From Paludisphaera rhizosphaerae (GTDB lineage Bacteria; Planctomycetota; Planctomycetia; Isosphaerales; Isosphaeraceae), in assembly GCF_011065895.1 (NCBI RefSeq), contig NZ_JAALCR010000010.1, forward strand, positions 62,001 through 126,000: 64,000 nucleotides of DNA, given 5' to 3'. Below, piece by piece: positions 8,537 to 16,645 of this stretch. Below the pieces are notes generated by a model that had not been told where the DNA came from, did not search any database, and was given only the letters and a program-made list of their open reading frames with translations. Within the stretch, counting starts at the first letter, position 1. Each line of letters begins with the position of its first letter. The position numbers and the translations under genes were made by a program.

Positions 8537-8938
8537 CTAACGCCTGACGCACTCGCGGAGCTTCACGTCGATCGAGCAGATGTGGCGCTGGAGCCAGTCG
8601 CCCAGGGTGCGTTCGATTTTGACGAGGTCGACGAGGGGGAGGCCGTCGGCCTTCAGGTGCGTTTTGATCTCGGCGACGTCGCGGCGAAGCGCGTTGTGGG
8701 CGGCGAGATTCGCGGCGGCGGCGGGGCACCGGAGTTCGGCCATGCACTTCTCCTCGTGGGCGAAGTGCGTCTCGGTGTAGTCGACGATGAAGGAGAGCAA
8801 CCGCGATGCGGCGTCGCGGCCCTGGCCGTGGGCCATGGCGTCGTGGAACTCGTTGAAGCGTCGGATCAGCTCCTGGTGCTCCCGATCGATCACATCGACG
8901 CCCGTAGTCATCCGCTCTTGGTTCCAGACGATCGCCAT
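8537..8938 (-). CDS. bacteriohemerythrin
   Basis: A single-domain hemerythrin of 133 residues with a diiron centre that binds oxygen reversibly, used for oxygen storage, delivery or sensing. Visible ligands follow the family spacing: His21 in DREHQEL, His58 and Glu62 in THFAHEEK, His81 in AAHNALRRD, and His119 with Asp124 in RHICSID. The start MAIVWNQERMTTGVDVID is the classic bacteriohemerythrin N-terminus and has a GGGAGGTG ribosome site 5-6 nt upstream. The open frame continues upstream by 42 codons without family character. It stands alone, convergent with the Nudix gene. Confidence 0.94.
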   Translation of the reverse strand: MAIVWNQERMTTGVDVIDREHQELIRRFNEFHDAMAHGQGRDAASRLLSFIVDYTETHFAHEEKCMAELRCPAAAANLAAHNALRRDVAEIKTHLKADGLPLVDLVKIERTLGDWLQRHICSIDVKLRECVRR

Positions 8939-9144
8939 CGCACACCTCCCGGAGGTCGCGACGATCCTCTTGAACCTCTCGCACACATGCGCCGCAGCCT
9001 CGCTGGACCTCCATCGTACCCCGTTCCGCAGCCCTGCGACACGATGCCGAGGCCGCCTCAACACGAAGCGGCCGGCGTCGCTCCCATTGGTGCGACGCCG
9101 GCCGCTGGATTGCGACGGGCCACTGGCCGTCGATCAGGGCGTCG

Positions 9145-9273
9145 TCATTTGTTGAAGGCCTTCGCGATTGCGAAGACGACCACCGCGCCGACCACGCCGC
9201 CGCCGCAGAGCATGTACAGAAGCGAATATTCGATCGCCGCGTAGACGACGGGCGTTTGCATCAGGATGGACAT
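9145..9273 (-). CDS. small membrane peptide, hypothetical
   Basis: A 42-residue open frame, MSILMQTPVVYAAIEYSLLYMLCGGGVVGAVVVFAIAKAFNK. It has one long hydrophobic helix with a GGGVVGAVVV core and a Lys-ended C-terminus, so it is probably a single-span membrane peptide. A GAGGTG ribosome site sits 7-8 nt before the ATG at 9271-9273. I do not recognise a family. It lies between bacteriohemerythrin, transcribed the same way, and the divergent GT4 gene. The amphipathic composition and ribosome site argue for a real gene, but at this length a chance frame cannot be excluded. Confidence 0.5.
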   Translation of the reverse strand: MSILMQTPVVYAAIEYSLLYMLCGGGVVGAVVVFAIAKAFNK

Positions 9274-9698
9274 CGTCGAGCACCTCGTTCGGTGTGGTTT
9301 GCGAAGAGAAGAAGACCTCGCCGGCGGCTGGCCGCCTGAAGGTCGTTTCATCGCTCGAAACCCAATGCAAACTCGGCGCCGATGACGTGAACGAGCCTAG
9401 AACGACGCGACGATACGCCGTTTGCGTCGACTTCATGGAACGGATGGGTTGAAAACCCGGTGGGACACTCAAGTCGGGAACGACGAGGCGCTTAGATTAG
9501 ACTTGGAGACAGCCCCAGTGTAAGCTACCGAGGGGCCAAAGTTCGTCGTCGTCCACTTGGGGGTGCTTGGTTCGGGCCGTGGCGGCCTGAATAGTCACCC
9601 ACCGGCGGCGCAGGTTCTGCACCTGCGTACGGCGAGGATCGCCGGCCGGTCCCCTCGGATCGCCGGTTTGCAGCTGGCGGCGCCTCCAGGAGCGAATG
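9274..9698. other. gene-free divergent intergenic region
   Basis: About 425 bases between the small peptide gene (minus) and the GT4 gene (plus). I see no convincing gene, RNA or clear promoter. The stretch 9380-9540 is less GC-rich than its surroundings, which fits a regulatory region for the glycosyltransferase. Confidence 0.4.
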
Positions 9699-11027
9699 AT
9701 GACACAAGAGAAGGCCGTCGACGTCGTCAGCACAGACGTCGCGGTCGAGGATCCGCGCATCCTCGTCGTGGCCGAGCACGCCTCGGCTCGATTCGGTGGC
9801 GAGGCCATTCTGCCGCTGCACATCTTCCAGCGGCTGAGGCAGCGTGGGATCGACGCTCAGCTCGTGGTTCACGCACGGACGCGCGGCGAGTTGGAGGCCC
9901 TGTTGCCCGACGACCGCGACCGCATGCATTTCATCCCCGACACCCGCGCCCACAAACTGCTCAACAGCATGGGGAAGCGACTCCCCGCGCGAGTCGGCTA
10001 CTTCAGCACAGGTCTGATCAGTCGCATCATCACCGGCGTCTACGCTCGGCGAATCGTAAAGCGGCTGGTGGCGGAGCGCGGCATCGACGTGGTCCACCAG
10101 CCCATCCCGGTCTCTCCCCGAGAGCCGTCGATGATCTACGGCGTCGGCGCGCCGGTGGTGATCGGACCGATGAACGGCGGGATGTCGTATCCTCCGGGCT
10201 TTCGAGGCCGCGAGTCGGCCTTGGTCTCGGCCTACCTCGGGGTGGGTCGCGTCGCCGCTGGATTAATGCACCGGCTCATGCCCGGGAAGCTCCGGGCTGA
10301 CATCCTGCTCGTGGCCAATGAACGGAGCGGAAAAGCCCTGCCGGCGGGAATCCGCGGGGAAGTTCAAACGATCATCGAAAACGGCGTCGACCTGAAACTC
10401 TGGCCGCCCACCGAGCCCACGTCCACGCCCGGCGAACCGCTCCGCGTCGTGTTCATGGGACGCCTTGTCGACTGGAAGGCGGTCGACCTGCTGCTGGAGG
10501 CGATGCGGGATCTCGTCGCCCGCACCCCCGCGCGGTTGACGATCGTCGGCGACGGTCCCATGCGGCCGCAACTGGAAGCCCAGGCGGCTGAACTCGGCAT
10601 CGCGGATAAGATCGACTTCATCGGCTGGCTGTCTCAGCCGGACTGCGCCGAACTCCTGAAGAAATCAGACGTTCTGGTTTTGCCGAGCCTCCTCGAATGC
10701 GGCGGCGCCGTGGTTCTGGAGGCGATGTCGATGTCCTTGCCGGTCGTCGTCACGAACTGGGGAGGGCCGGCGGACTACGTCGACGAGACGTGCGGGATTC
10801 TGGTTGAGCCCACCTCGCGCCCGGAATTCATTACGGGTCTCACCGAGGCCCTGGCACGTCTCGCCGCCGCACCGGAACTGCGCCGAAGCCTGGGCCGCGC
10901 CGGTCGTGAGCGGATCGTCCGTGAATTCGACTGGGACAAGAAGATCGAGCGGATGCTGGAGGTTTACGAGCCGCTGATCCGGGCGCGGCGGGCGTCGAAG
11001 CGGGGCGCGGGCGTCAGCTCGACGTGA
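9699..11027 (+). CDS. glycosyltransferase family 4
   Basis: A retaining GT-B glycosyltransferase (GT4, RfaB/PimA-like) that transfers a sugar from a nucleotide-sugar to an acceptor on the cytoplasmic face of the membrane. The N-terminal Rossmann domain starts ILVVAEHASARFGGEA, with a Gly-rich acceptor-side loop. The C-terminal domain carries VVFMGRLVDWKAVDLLLEA, LTIVGDGPMRP, IDFIGWLSQ, and the E-x7-E motif region SLLECGGAVVLEAMSMSLPVV, where the two Glu contact donor sugar and phosphate. The ORF opens with two ATGs; the second (9699) has better spacing, 6 nt from AGGAG. No other polysaccharide gene is adjacent, so the product is unknown. Confidence 0.9.
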   Translation: MTQEKAVDVVSTDVAVEDPRILVVAEHASARFGGEAILPLHIFQRLRQRGIDAQLVVHARTRGELEALLPDDRDRMHFIPDTRAHKLLNSMGKRLPARVGYFSTGLISRIITGVYARRIVKRLVAERGIDVVHQPIPVSPREPSMIYGVGAPVVIGPMNGGMSYPPGFRGRESALVSAYLGVGRVAAGLMHRLMPGKLRADILLVANERSGKALPAGIRGEVQTIIENGVDLKLWPPTEPTSTPGEPLRVVFMGRLVDWKAVDLLLEAMRDLVARTPARLTIVGDGPMRPQLEAQAAELGIADKIDFIGWLSQPDCAELLKKSDVLVLPSLLECGGAVVLEAMSMSLPVVVTNWGGPADYVDETCGILVEPTSRPEFITGLTEALARLAAAPELRRSLGRAGRERIVREFDWDKKIERMLEVYEPLIRARRASKRGAGVSST

Positions 11028-11081
11028 GCAAGTACGTCGACATCGAAACGCACGCTGAAACGGGACTTCGAGACCAGGCCG

Positions 11082-11951
11082 TCAACGGACCCGTCGCCAG
11101 TCGGAATCGTAGGGCGTGCGGGGGTCGAAACTCGGGTCGTGGGAGTGGACCTCGCGGCCGTCGCGGCTGACCCAGATGCATGCGGGGGTGGTCGACCGAC
11201 GCATGTCCGGGTTCCCGTAGGGGTCGGACGACCACTGCTGGCCGGTCAGCATCGGTCCGAGCGCCTCCTGCCTCTGCGCATCGGACGCCCACCGCTCGTT
11301 GACGACGCCCTGCCAGTTGCTCTGCGACCAAGCGCGGTAGTCGGCGTTGGCCTGGCCCTCGCGCTGGGTGATGTCGTGCATCGTCTGGCCCATCGCGGTC
11401 GAGCCGTAGGCGTTGGACCCCATGTTCCGCGCGGCGAGGGCGACCTGCGGGAGCCAGTCTCGGTACGAAGGCCAGAGGTGGGCGGCCGAAGCGGCGAGGG
11501 TGATCACCCCGCTGCAGGTTCCATATCCAATCGCCACATGGCTGAAGACAACCCCCTGGATGGGCACGGGCCCCATGGGAGTTTGAAGCGTGTAGGTCGT
11601 CTGCATGACCGCCGCGTGCGTGTAACCTGGCAGCGGTTGAAACGGTCGGGACTCGAAAAGGCGAACGTCCGGGGCGATCCGCATCACTCCGGCCATCGCC
11701 TGATGGGCGAACTGCTCGGGCGACAATGCGGCCATCAAGCCGCTCTGGCCGAACACGACGATGGCCGCGAGCATATCGGGCGATCGCAGCACCAGCGCGA
11801 ACGGTCCTTCTTCACCCACCGACCAGCCTGGCGGCAGCAGATAGCTGAAATTCGGCCCCTGCATCGGTCGCGGAGGCGGCGGCCCCTGGGGCGGCTGCGA
11901 GCCTGGCGGCGGGGGCATGAACGGCGGCCCGGGATGGAAGGGATTCGACAC
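11082..11951 (-). CDS. hypothetical protein with proline-rich N-terminus
   Basis: A 289-residue protein with no family I recognise. The first 40 residues are Pro/Gly/Gln-rich (PPPPGSQPPQGPPPPRP), followed by a compact domain that opens FSYLLPPGWSVGEEGPFALVLRSPD. That layout resembles stress-response or secretion-associated domains that begin with a PPGW-type strand, but I cannot name it. The C-terminal third is Gln/Asn/Trp-rich (YRAWSQSNWQGVVNERW), a pattern seen in planctomycete proteins that report on a basic environment. I chose the GTG at 11949-11951 because GGGAGG stands 6-7 nt upstream. No signal peptide is evident, so it is probably cytoplasmic or surface-associated through partners. 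It converges with the GT4 gene. Confidence 0.75.
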   Translation of the reverse strand: MSNPFHPGPPFMPPPPGSQPPQGPPPPRPMQGPNFSYLLPPGWSVGEEGPFALVLRSPDMLAAIVVFGQSGLMAALSPEQFAHQAMAGVMRIAPDVRLFESRPFQPLPGYTHAAVMQTTYTLQTPMGPVPIQGVVFSHVAIGYGTCSGVITLAASAAHLWPSYRDWLPQVALAARNMGSNAYGSTAMGQTMHDITQREGQANADYRAWSQSNWQGVVNERWASDAQRQEALGPMLTGQQWSSDPYGNPDMRRSTTPACIWVSRDGREVHSHDPSFDPRTPYDSDWRRVR

Positions 11952-12355
11952 GCTCAACCTCCCGAAACGCGGAACGGAGTCATCCATCAGCGGATTGATA
12001 CAGCCGTTTTCGGTTCTGGCGATCGCGTAAGTCGAGTCGATTTTGTGGAAGACGGCGGATCTGTGGATTTCGGCGTGCCGTTTCTTCCTGGACGCCGGCT
12101 CGAGCGTCGACCAGTTTCGGCGTCCAGAGACCAGATTATCTACAGGAAGGCCATCCTCGCCGGGCGAGGCTCGATCATCGTCATGAGAACAGCGAGCTTG
12201 CCGAGAGCCGCGAACCGGTCAGCGAGAATCGGCCGATCAAAGCCAAAAGCGGTGGCGAAAATATCTTCCGCAAAGTCCTTTGGCGAAGTCTGTTACGGTG
12301 AAAGCAGGGCTCTGTGAAGTCGGGCGATCGAAGCCAAATCGAAGCCGCCGAAGCG
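11952..12355. other. intergenic region with one inverted repeat
   Basis: About 400 bases upstream of the proline-rich gene and downstream of the clpP operon terminator. A perfect 10-base inverted repeat, CTGGACGCCG at 12088-12097 and its complement at 12118-12127, encloses a 20-base loop. It has no U-tract, so its role is open. No gene is seen. Confidence 0.45.
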
Positions 12356-12357
12356 CA

Positions 12358-12391
12358 TAAAAAACGCCGCGCCCGGAGGGGGCGCGGCGTG
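12358..12391 (-). terminator. Rho-independent terminator of the tig-clpP-clpP operon
   Basis: On the minus strand an 11-base perfect GC-rich stem (12380-12390 pairing with 12364-12374, loop GGAGG read on the plus strand) is followed by six T residues. It lies 26 bases past the clpP stop, the expected place for the operon terminator. Confidence 0.92.
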
Positions 12392-12415
12392 AGTTTTGGC
12401 GAGGCCGAGAGCCGG

Positions 12416-13036
12416 TCAGGACTTCTCGGGCGTCTCGGTCTTGGTCGGGAAGGCCGGGGCGCGGTCGACGACATGGTCGATGAGGCCGTAGTCCTTGGCC
12501 TCCTCGGGGGACATGAAGCGGTCGCGGTCGGTGTCTTCCTGCAGCCGTTCCAGGGTCTGGCCGGTATGCTTCTGATAGATGCCGTTGAGGGCCTTCTTCA
12601 TACGGAGGAACTCCTCCGCATGGATCAGGATCTCGGTGGCCGTCCCTTCCATGCCGGCGAGCGGCTGGTGGATCATGATCCGGCTGTTGGGCAGGGCGTA
12701 GCGCTTGTTCTTGGCGCCGGCCGTCATGAGCAGCGAGCCCATGCTGGCGCACTGGCCCATGCAGTAGGTGGCGACGTCGCAGGGGACCCACTGCATCGTG
12801 TCGTAGATGGCCATGCCGGCGGTGACGCTGCCGCCGGGGCTGTTGATGTACAGGTGGATGTCGGCCTTGGCGTCCTGATGCGCCAGGACGAGCATCTGGG
12901 CAACCACCAGGTTGGCGACGTTGTCGTCGATGGCGGTCCCCAGGATGATGATGCGGTCCTGGAGCAGGCGGGAGTAGATGTCCATCGCCCGCTCTTCGCG
13001 GCCGCTACGTTCGATGACGATCGGAACCAGTGGCAT
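12416..13036 (-). CDS. clpP: ATP-dependent Clp protease proteolytic subunit
   Basis: ClpP forms tetradecameric barrels that degrade proteins fed by ClpX or ClpA/C. The Ser-His-Asp triad is complete: Ser98 in [10 protein letters not shown], His123 in IMIHQP, Asp172 in DTDRDRF. The [21 protein letters not shown] strand-turn region that lines the chamber is intact. At 206 residues it is of normal length with a short propeptide-like N-terminus ([25 protein letters not shown]). It is the last gene of the tig-clpP-clpP operon, 63 nt after its paralogue, and is followed by the terminator. It is the more canonical of the two ClpPs here. Confidence 0.96.
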   Translation of the reverse strand: MPLVPIVIERSGREERAMDIYSRLLQDRIIILGTAIDDNVANLVVAQMLVLAHQDAKADIHLYINSPGGSVTAGMAIYDTMQWVPCDVATYCMGQCASMGSLLMTAGAKNKRYALPNSRIMIHQPLAGMEGTATEILIHAEEFLRMKKALNGIYQKHTGQTLERLQEDTDRDRFMSPEEAKDYGLIDHVVDRAPAFPTKTETPEKS

Positions 13037-13099
13037 CGGGGTCGGGCCTCTCTATCAATCTTTGGGCGATGCGTTCCGGCTTTCCGCAGCGGGGGGACG

Positions 13100-13750
13100 T
13101 CAAAAGGTGCCCGGCGTCGGCGCGGAGGCGCCGTCGGCACCCTTGAGGCCGCCGATGCGTCCGACGACCTCGTCGACCAGGCCGTATTCCTTGGCCTGGA
13201 CCGCCGACAGATAGCGGTCGCGTTCGGTATCCTTGGCGATCCGCTCGATGGGCTGGCCTGTGTGTCGGGCGAGAATCTCGTTGATGACCTGACGGCTCTT
13301 AACGATCTCCTCGGCCTGAATCTCGATGTCCGAGACCTGGCCCCCCACCTGGCCGTAGGGCTGGTGGATCATGATCTTGGAGTGGGGCAGGGAGAACCGC
13401 CGCCCCTTGCTGCCGCCGGCGAGCAAAACCGCCGCACCGGAGGCGGCCAGGCCGATGCAGTAAGTGGCGATCTGGCACTCGATGAACTGCATCGTGTCGT
13501 AGATCGCCAGCGTGCTGCTGACGCTGCCGCCGGGGCTGTTGATGTAGAAGCTGATCCCCTGGGTCCGGTTCTCGTACTGGAGGTACAGGAACTTCATGAC
13601 GGCCGCGTTGGCCACGCCGTCGTCGATGACGCCTTCCAGGAAGACGATTCGGTTTTCCAGCAGGAGGTCGCCGAGGGTCATCTGCCTCTGGCGCGCGTAA
13701 TCGCGGTAGCGCTGAAGCTTCGGCTCCGCGAGCGGGTGGTCGAAGGCCAT
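13100..13750 (-). CDS. clpP: ATP-dependent Clp protease proteolytic subunit, second paralogue
   Basis: A second ClpP of 216 residues, placed between tig and the canonical clpP. The triad is present (Ser104 in GLAASGAAV, His129 in IMIHQP, Asp178 in DTERDRY) with the same spacing as in Escherichia coli ClpP, so it should be active. It differs from the neighbour around the active-site Ser (AASG instead of CASM) and has a longer N-terminus, MAFDHPLAEPKLQRYRDYARQRQ, in place of a standard propeptide. Tandem ClpPs are common in planctomycetes, actinobacteria and cyanobacteria, where they can form mixed heptamer rings. Whether these two assemble together is inference. Confidence 0.95.
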   Translation of the reverse strand: MAFDHPLAEPKLQRYRDYARQRQMTLGDLLLENRIVFLEGVIDDGVANAAVMKFLYLQYENRTQGISFYINSPGGSVSSTLAIYDTMQFIECQIATYCIGLAASGAAVLLAGGSKGRRFSLPHSKIMIHQPYGQVGGQVSDIEIQAEEIVKSRQVINEILARHTGQPIERIAKDTERDRYLSAVQAKEYGLVDEVVGRIGGLKGADGASAPTPGTF

Positions 13751-13852
13751 GCGACAATCCCTTTCGATGACGAGGAAGCGGGCGGGCCGAACGCGCGACC
13801 CCTTCTTATTGAAGGGGCCCGCGGGCGGAATTCAAGGGGGGCCGGCGACGGG

Positions 13853-15316
13853 TTATTCCGACGCGGCGGCCTCTTCGCCTTCCCCGGCCTCAGGCGCGGG
13901 GCTGGCAGCCTCGTCGAGGGTCTCGACGGCGACTTCGGGCTCGTCGGCGGCGACGTCCTCGTACTCGACCGACTTGAGGATGTGATCGAGGGCCCGACGT
14001 TCGAGAATCTGGGTGGCCAGGGCGTCGGCGAGGCCTTCCTTTTCGACCCGGGCGCGGACGCGGCGGACGTTCTCGCCGGAGCGTTCGGCCATGGCCTCCA
14101 CTTCAGCCTCCAGGTCCTCGTCCTCGACCTTGATGCTCTCGGCCTCGGCGACCTTGGCGAGGATGAAGAACTCCTTGAGGGAGCGGAGGGTCATCTCATG
14201 GGCGTTGGCCCGGATTTCTGCCTGACGGGCCCGGACTTCCTCGGGCGAGAAGCCTTCCTCGCGAAGCTCCATCGCCAGACGGCTGGCGGTGCTCCGCTCC
14301 TGGCGCGAGACCAGGTCGGCGGGGAGGTCGAACGGGGTGGCTTCGATCAGAGCGTCGAGCACCTGGCGACGGACGGCCTGCCGCTGCTGGGCTTCGACCC
14401 GGCGGACAAGGGCGTCGCGGACGGCTTCACGCAGCTCGTCGACGCTCTCGAAACCGATCGACTCCAGGAAAGCGTGGTCGACTTCGGGCAGCTCGACCTT
14501 CTTGAGGTCGTGGATCGTCGCCTTGACCTTCACGGTCTTGCCGCGGAGATCGGGGTCGGCGATCGAGGTGCCGAGCTCGGCCTCGACCTCGCGGACGTCG
14601 CTGGGCTTGGCACCCGTGAGCGCCTCACCCATCTTGGAGATCCGGCCGTCCTGGAACCGCAGCTCGGGCTGCAGGCGGAACTGGATTTCCTTGACCTCGT
14701 TGAGCGTCGAGCCGTCTTCGCGGAAGAACGTCAGGTCGGCCGTGACGTAGTCGCCGATCTCGGCCCCGCCTTCAAGCTTGGGGACGATCCGGGCGTAGCG
14801 CTCAAGGAAGCGCTCGTACTGGGTGTCGACGTCCTTATCGGAGACCGTTCGGACGGGCCGCTTGACCTTCAGGCCCTGATAGCTGGGGAGCGGGAACTCG
14901 GGCCGAACCTCGACCTCCATGTCGAAGGCGAGGGGGCCTTCTTCGGGAAGTTCGATGGCGGCGACGTCCAGCTTGGGCTGGGTGATCGGATTCAGCTGAT
15001 AGTCGCGATCGACCTGCTCCAGCGACTCCATCAGGAGTGCGGACTTGACCTGATCGGCCACCTGCTTTTTGAACCGCTTGACGACGAGCGTCTTGGGGGC
15101 TCGTCCAGGGCGGAAACCGGGAACGTGAGCCTCCTTCTGGAGGCTTCCCAGCGATTCCTCATATTGGCGGTCGATTTCCGCCCGAGGGATCGTAATCGTG
15201 ATATGCTTCTTGCAGGCGCCGGCGTCCTTGACCTGGACTTCGAGATCGAGCTTCCGCTTCGGCTCTTCAGTCGAGGTTTCGACGGTGGTCGACTCGTGCG
15301 CTTCGCCAGGGGTCAT
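13853..15316 (-). CDS. tig: trigger factor (ribosome-associated chaperone, PPIase)
   Basis: Trigger factor binds at the ribosomal exit tunnel and shields nascent chains. The 487-residue protein has an N-terminal ribosome-binding domain with the FRPGRAPKTLV tail-loop signature (GFRPGRAPK, residues about 67-75), a central FKBP-like domain (about 160-250; IGDYVTADLTFF), and a helical C-terminal chaperone domain. An acidic tail rich in Glu, Asp and Ala follows the usual end and lengthens it beyond the 430-450 of most family members. An upstream extension (MTPGEAHESTTVETSTEEPKR) is also present before the LDLEVQVKDAGACKKHITI core. It is first in an operon with two clpP genes, the classic tig-clpP arrangement, so folding and proteolysis are coregulated. 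Confidence 0.95.
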   Translation of the reverse strand: MTPGEAHESTTVETSTEEPKRKLDLEVQVKDAGACKKHITITIPRAEIDRQYEESLGSLQKEAHVPGFRPGRAPKTLVVKRFKKQVADQVKSALLMESLEQVDRDYQLNPITQPKLDVAAIELPEEGPLAFDMEVEVRPEFPLPSYQGLKVKRPVRTVSDKDVDTQYERFLERYARIVPKLEGGAEIGDYVTADLTFFREDGSTLNEVKEIQFRLQPELRFQDGRISKMGEALTGAKPSDVREVEAELGTSIADPDLRGKTVKVKATIHDLKKVELPEVDHAFLESIGFESVDELREAVRDALVRRVEAQQRQAVRRQVLDALIEATPFDLPADLVSRQERSTASRLAMELREEGFSPEEVRARQAEIRANAHEMTLRSLKEFFILAKVAEAESIKVEDEDLEAEVEAMAERSGENVRRVRARVEKEGLADALATQILERRALDHILKSVEYEDVAADEPEVAVETLDEAASPAPEAGEGEEAAASE

Positions 15317-15422
15317 GAGAGGCGTTTCCTCGGGTCACGTCGGGCTGGGAGGCTTGAGTCGCCAACACGCACCCGGAGCGCTCGGACGAAAACGGCCGTC
15401 CCAGATATGGCTAATCGGCAAG

Positions 15423-15494
15423 AGCGGGAGAAGGGATTTGAACCCTCGACAACCACGTTGGCAACGTGGTGCTCTACCCCTGAGCTACTCCCGC
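15423..15494 (-). tRNA. tRNA-Gly (anticodon GCC)
   Basis: On the minus strand the sequence folds as a full cloverleaf. The 7-base acceptor stem pairs GCGGGAG with CTCCCGC, the D arm is GCTC-AGGGGTA-GAGC, the anticodon stem is CACGT/ACGTG with loop TTGCCAA (anticodon GCC), and the T arm has GGGTTCAAATCCC. CCA is not encoded. It lies about 107 nt upstream of tig in the same direction. Confidence 0.96.
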
Positions 15495-15568
15495 AGTACG
15501 CCCCGAAGGGCTGCGACGTCGACAAGGGGGGTGGGCCGGTTGGGCCCGTCTCGTCGAGCGGTAGACTC

Positions 15569-15596
15569 AGTATAGGGACGCCGCGTCGGATTGCAA
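15569..15596 (-). promoter_or_regulatory. sigma-70-like promoter for tRNA-Gly
   Basis: Read on the minus strand, TTGCAA (15591-15596) and TATACT (15569-15574) are 16 bases apart, a good match to a -35/-10 pair. It would start transcription about 65-70 bases before the tRNA-Gly gene, and read-through could also feed tig. Confidence 0.6.
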
Positions 15597-15799
15597 GCGG
15601 TCTCCCCGGAATCCTGGAAAATCGCGATGCGGGAGGAGGCCCAGGTCTGGATTGGCACGCGCCGCGACAGCCTTTCCATTTGCGTGCCTGGGGGCCAGGA
15701 TGTAACTTGAAACATATACGCGAGCGCGTCGTGCGGCTTTCTTCAGGCCGCTCTCGCGGCCCTTCTCCCGCGGTTCAGACCAGCCGAGATCGATTCGCG

Positions 15800-16459
15800 A
15801 TGAAGTACACACTCCAGGTGCTCAAGGGTCGGAGCGACGTCACCGCCCTCAGGCTGATCGACGGCGTCAACAGCGTGGGACGCCACGACGACTGCGTGAT
15901 CCGCATTCGGTCGTCTCAGGTGAGCCGTCGTCATTGTGAGATCTTCGAGGCCGACGACCGCCTGGTCGTGCGCGACCTGGGGAGTTCCAACGGGACGTTC
16001 GTCAACGGTCTGCGCGTGCTGGGGCAGCAGCCGCTGAAGCCGGGAGACGTGATCACCATCGGAGGCGTCGCCCTGAGGGTCGACCCGATCGGCGGCCACG
16101 TCCCGGCGGCCGCGGCGGTGGTCGCGCCTGCGTCGGGCGGCGATACGACCGACGCCGACGCGCTCATCGACGACGAGGTGGAGATCGTCGACGCGATCGA
16201 GATCGACGAGCCCGACGATTTCGAGATCTCCGCGGACGTCGCCGAGATCGAGCCCGACGACTTCGTGCTCAGCGACGCCATCCCCCTTGAAGAGGAGCCC
16301 GCTCCTCCCCCGCCTCCTCCGGCTCCGGTCGAGGGCAAGAAGAAGAAAAAGAAGAAGGCCAAGGAAGAAACCGTCGACGCTTCCGCCGAACCCGAGGGCG
16401 AGCAAGACGACGCGGTCGCTCAGTTCTTGATGGATCTCAAGCTCGACGAAAACGATTGA
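15800..16459 (+). CDS. FHA-domain protein with acidic and lysine-rich C-terminal tail
   Basis: A 219-residue protein. Residues 1-95 form a forkhead-associated domain, which binds phosphothreonine peptides: SVGRHDDCVIRIRSSQVSRRHCEI has the GR, S-x-x-H (SRRH) and the later LGSSNGTFVNG motif, all canonical. After about residue 105 the protein is disordered: Ala-rich linker, a highly acidic stretch with repeated EID, DDF and DAI units, a Pro-rich patch, a KKKKKKK basic run and a short C-terminal DAVAQFLMDLKLDEND helix. It probably recruits partners to phosphorylated proteins, perhaps substrates of Hanks kinases such as the one at 25.7 kb. The start ATG follows a weak ribosome site; the long frame upstream is antisense to tig and clpP and is not coding. 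Confidence 0.9.
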   Translation: MKYTLQVLKGRSDVTALRLIDGVNSVGRHDDCVIRIRSSQVSRRHCEIFEADDRLVVRDLGSSNGTFVNGLRVLGQQPLKPGDVITIGGVALRVDPIGGHVPAAAAVVAPASGGDTTDADALIDDEVEIVDAIEIDEPDDFEISADVAEIEPDDFVLSDAIPLEEEPAPPPPPPAPVEGKKKKKKKAKEETVDASAEPEGEQDDAVAQFLMDLKLDEND

Positions 16460-16518
16460 CCTGCGCGGCGAATCGCGGGGTCGGATGTTGAACTTTCGCA
16501 TCGTTTCCAATTCAACAA

Positions 16519-16546
16519 TTGATTTCGTGGCCGAGGGTGCTATAAA
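16519..16546 (+). promoter_or_regulatory. probable sigma-70-like promoter of the helix-turn-helix gene
   Basis: TTGATT (16519-16524) and TATAAA (16541-16546) are separated by 16 bases, in an AT-rich patch that stands out from its GC-rich surroundings. It lies about 100 bases before the regulator start. Confidence 0.5.
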
Positions 16547-16645
16547 TAGCTCCCGGATATCCCTCCCGAGGGAGCGGGAAGGGGTGGTTGCGTGCGCCCA
16601 TTCTCCAGGAGCTTGGAAGCGGAATTTCTTCAGGACGGGATGCTC

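Noticed and set aside
8537-9064. Longer 175-residue form of bacteriohemerythrin
   Set aside because: The extra N-terminal 42 residues lack family character, and the strong ribosome site is at the shorter start.
12314-15799. Very long plus-strand open frame (over 1100 codons) before the FHA gene
   Set aside because: It is antisense to both clpP genes, tig and the tRNA-Gly, with shadow composition. Only the last part from 15800 has a real domain.
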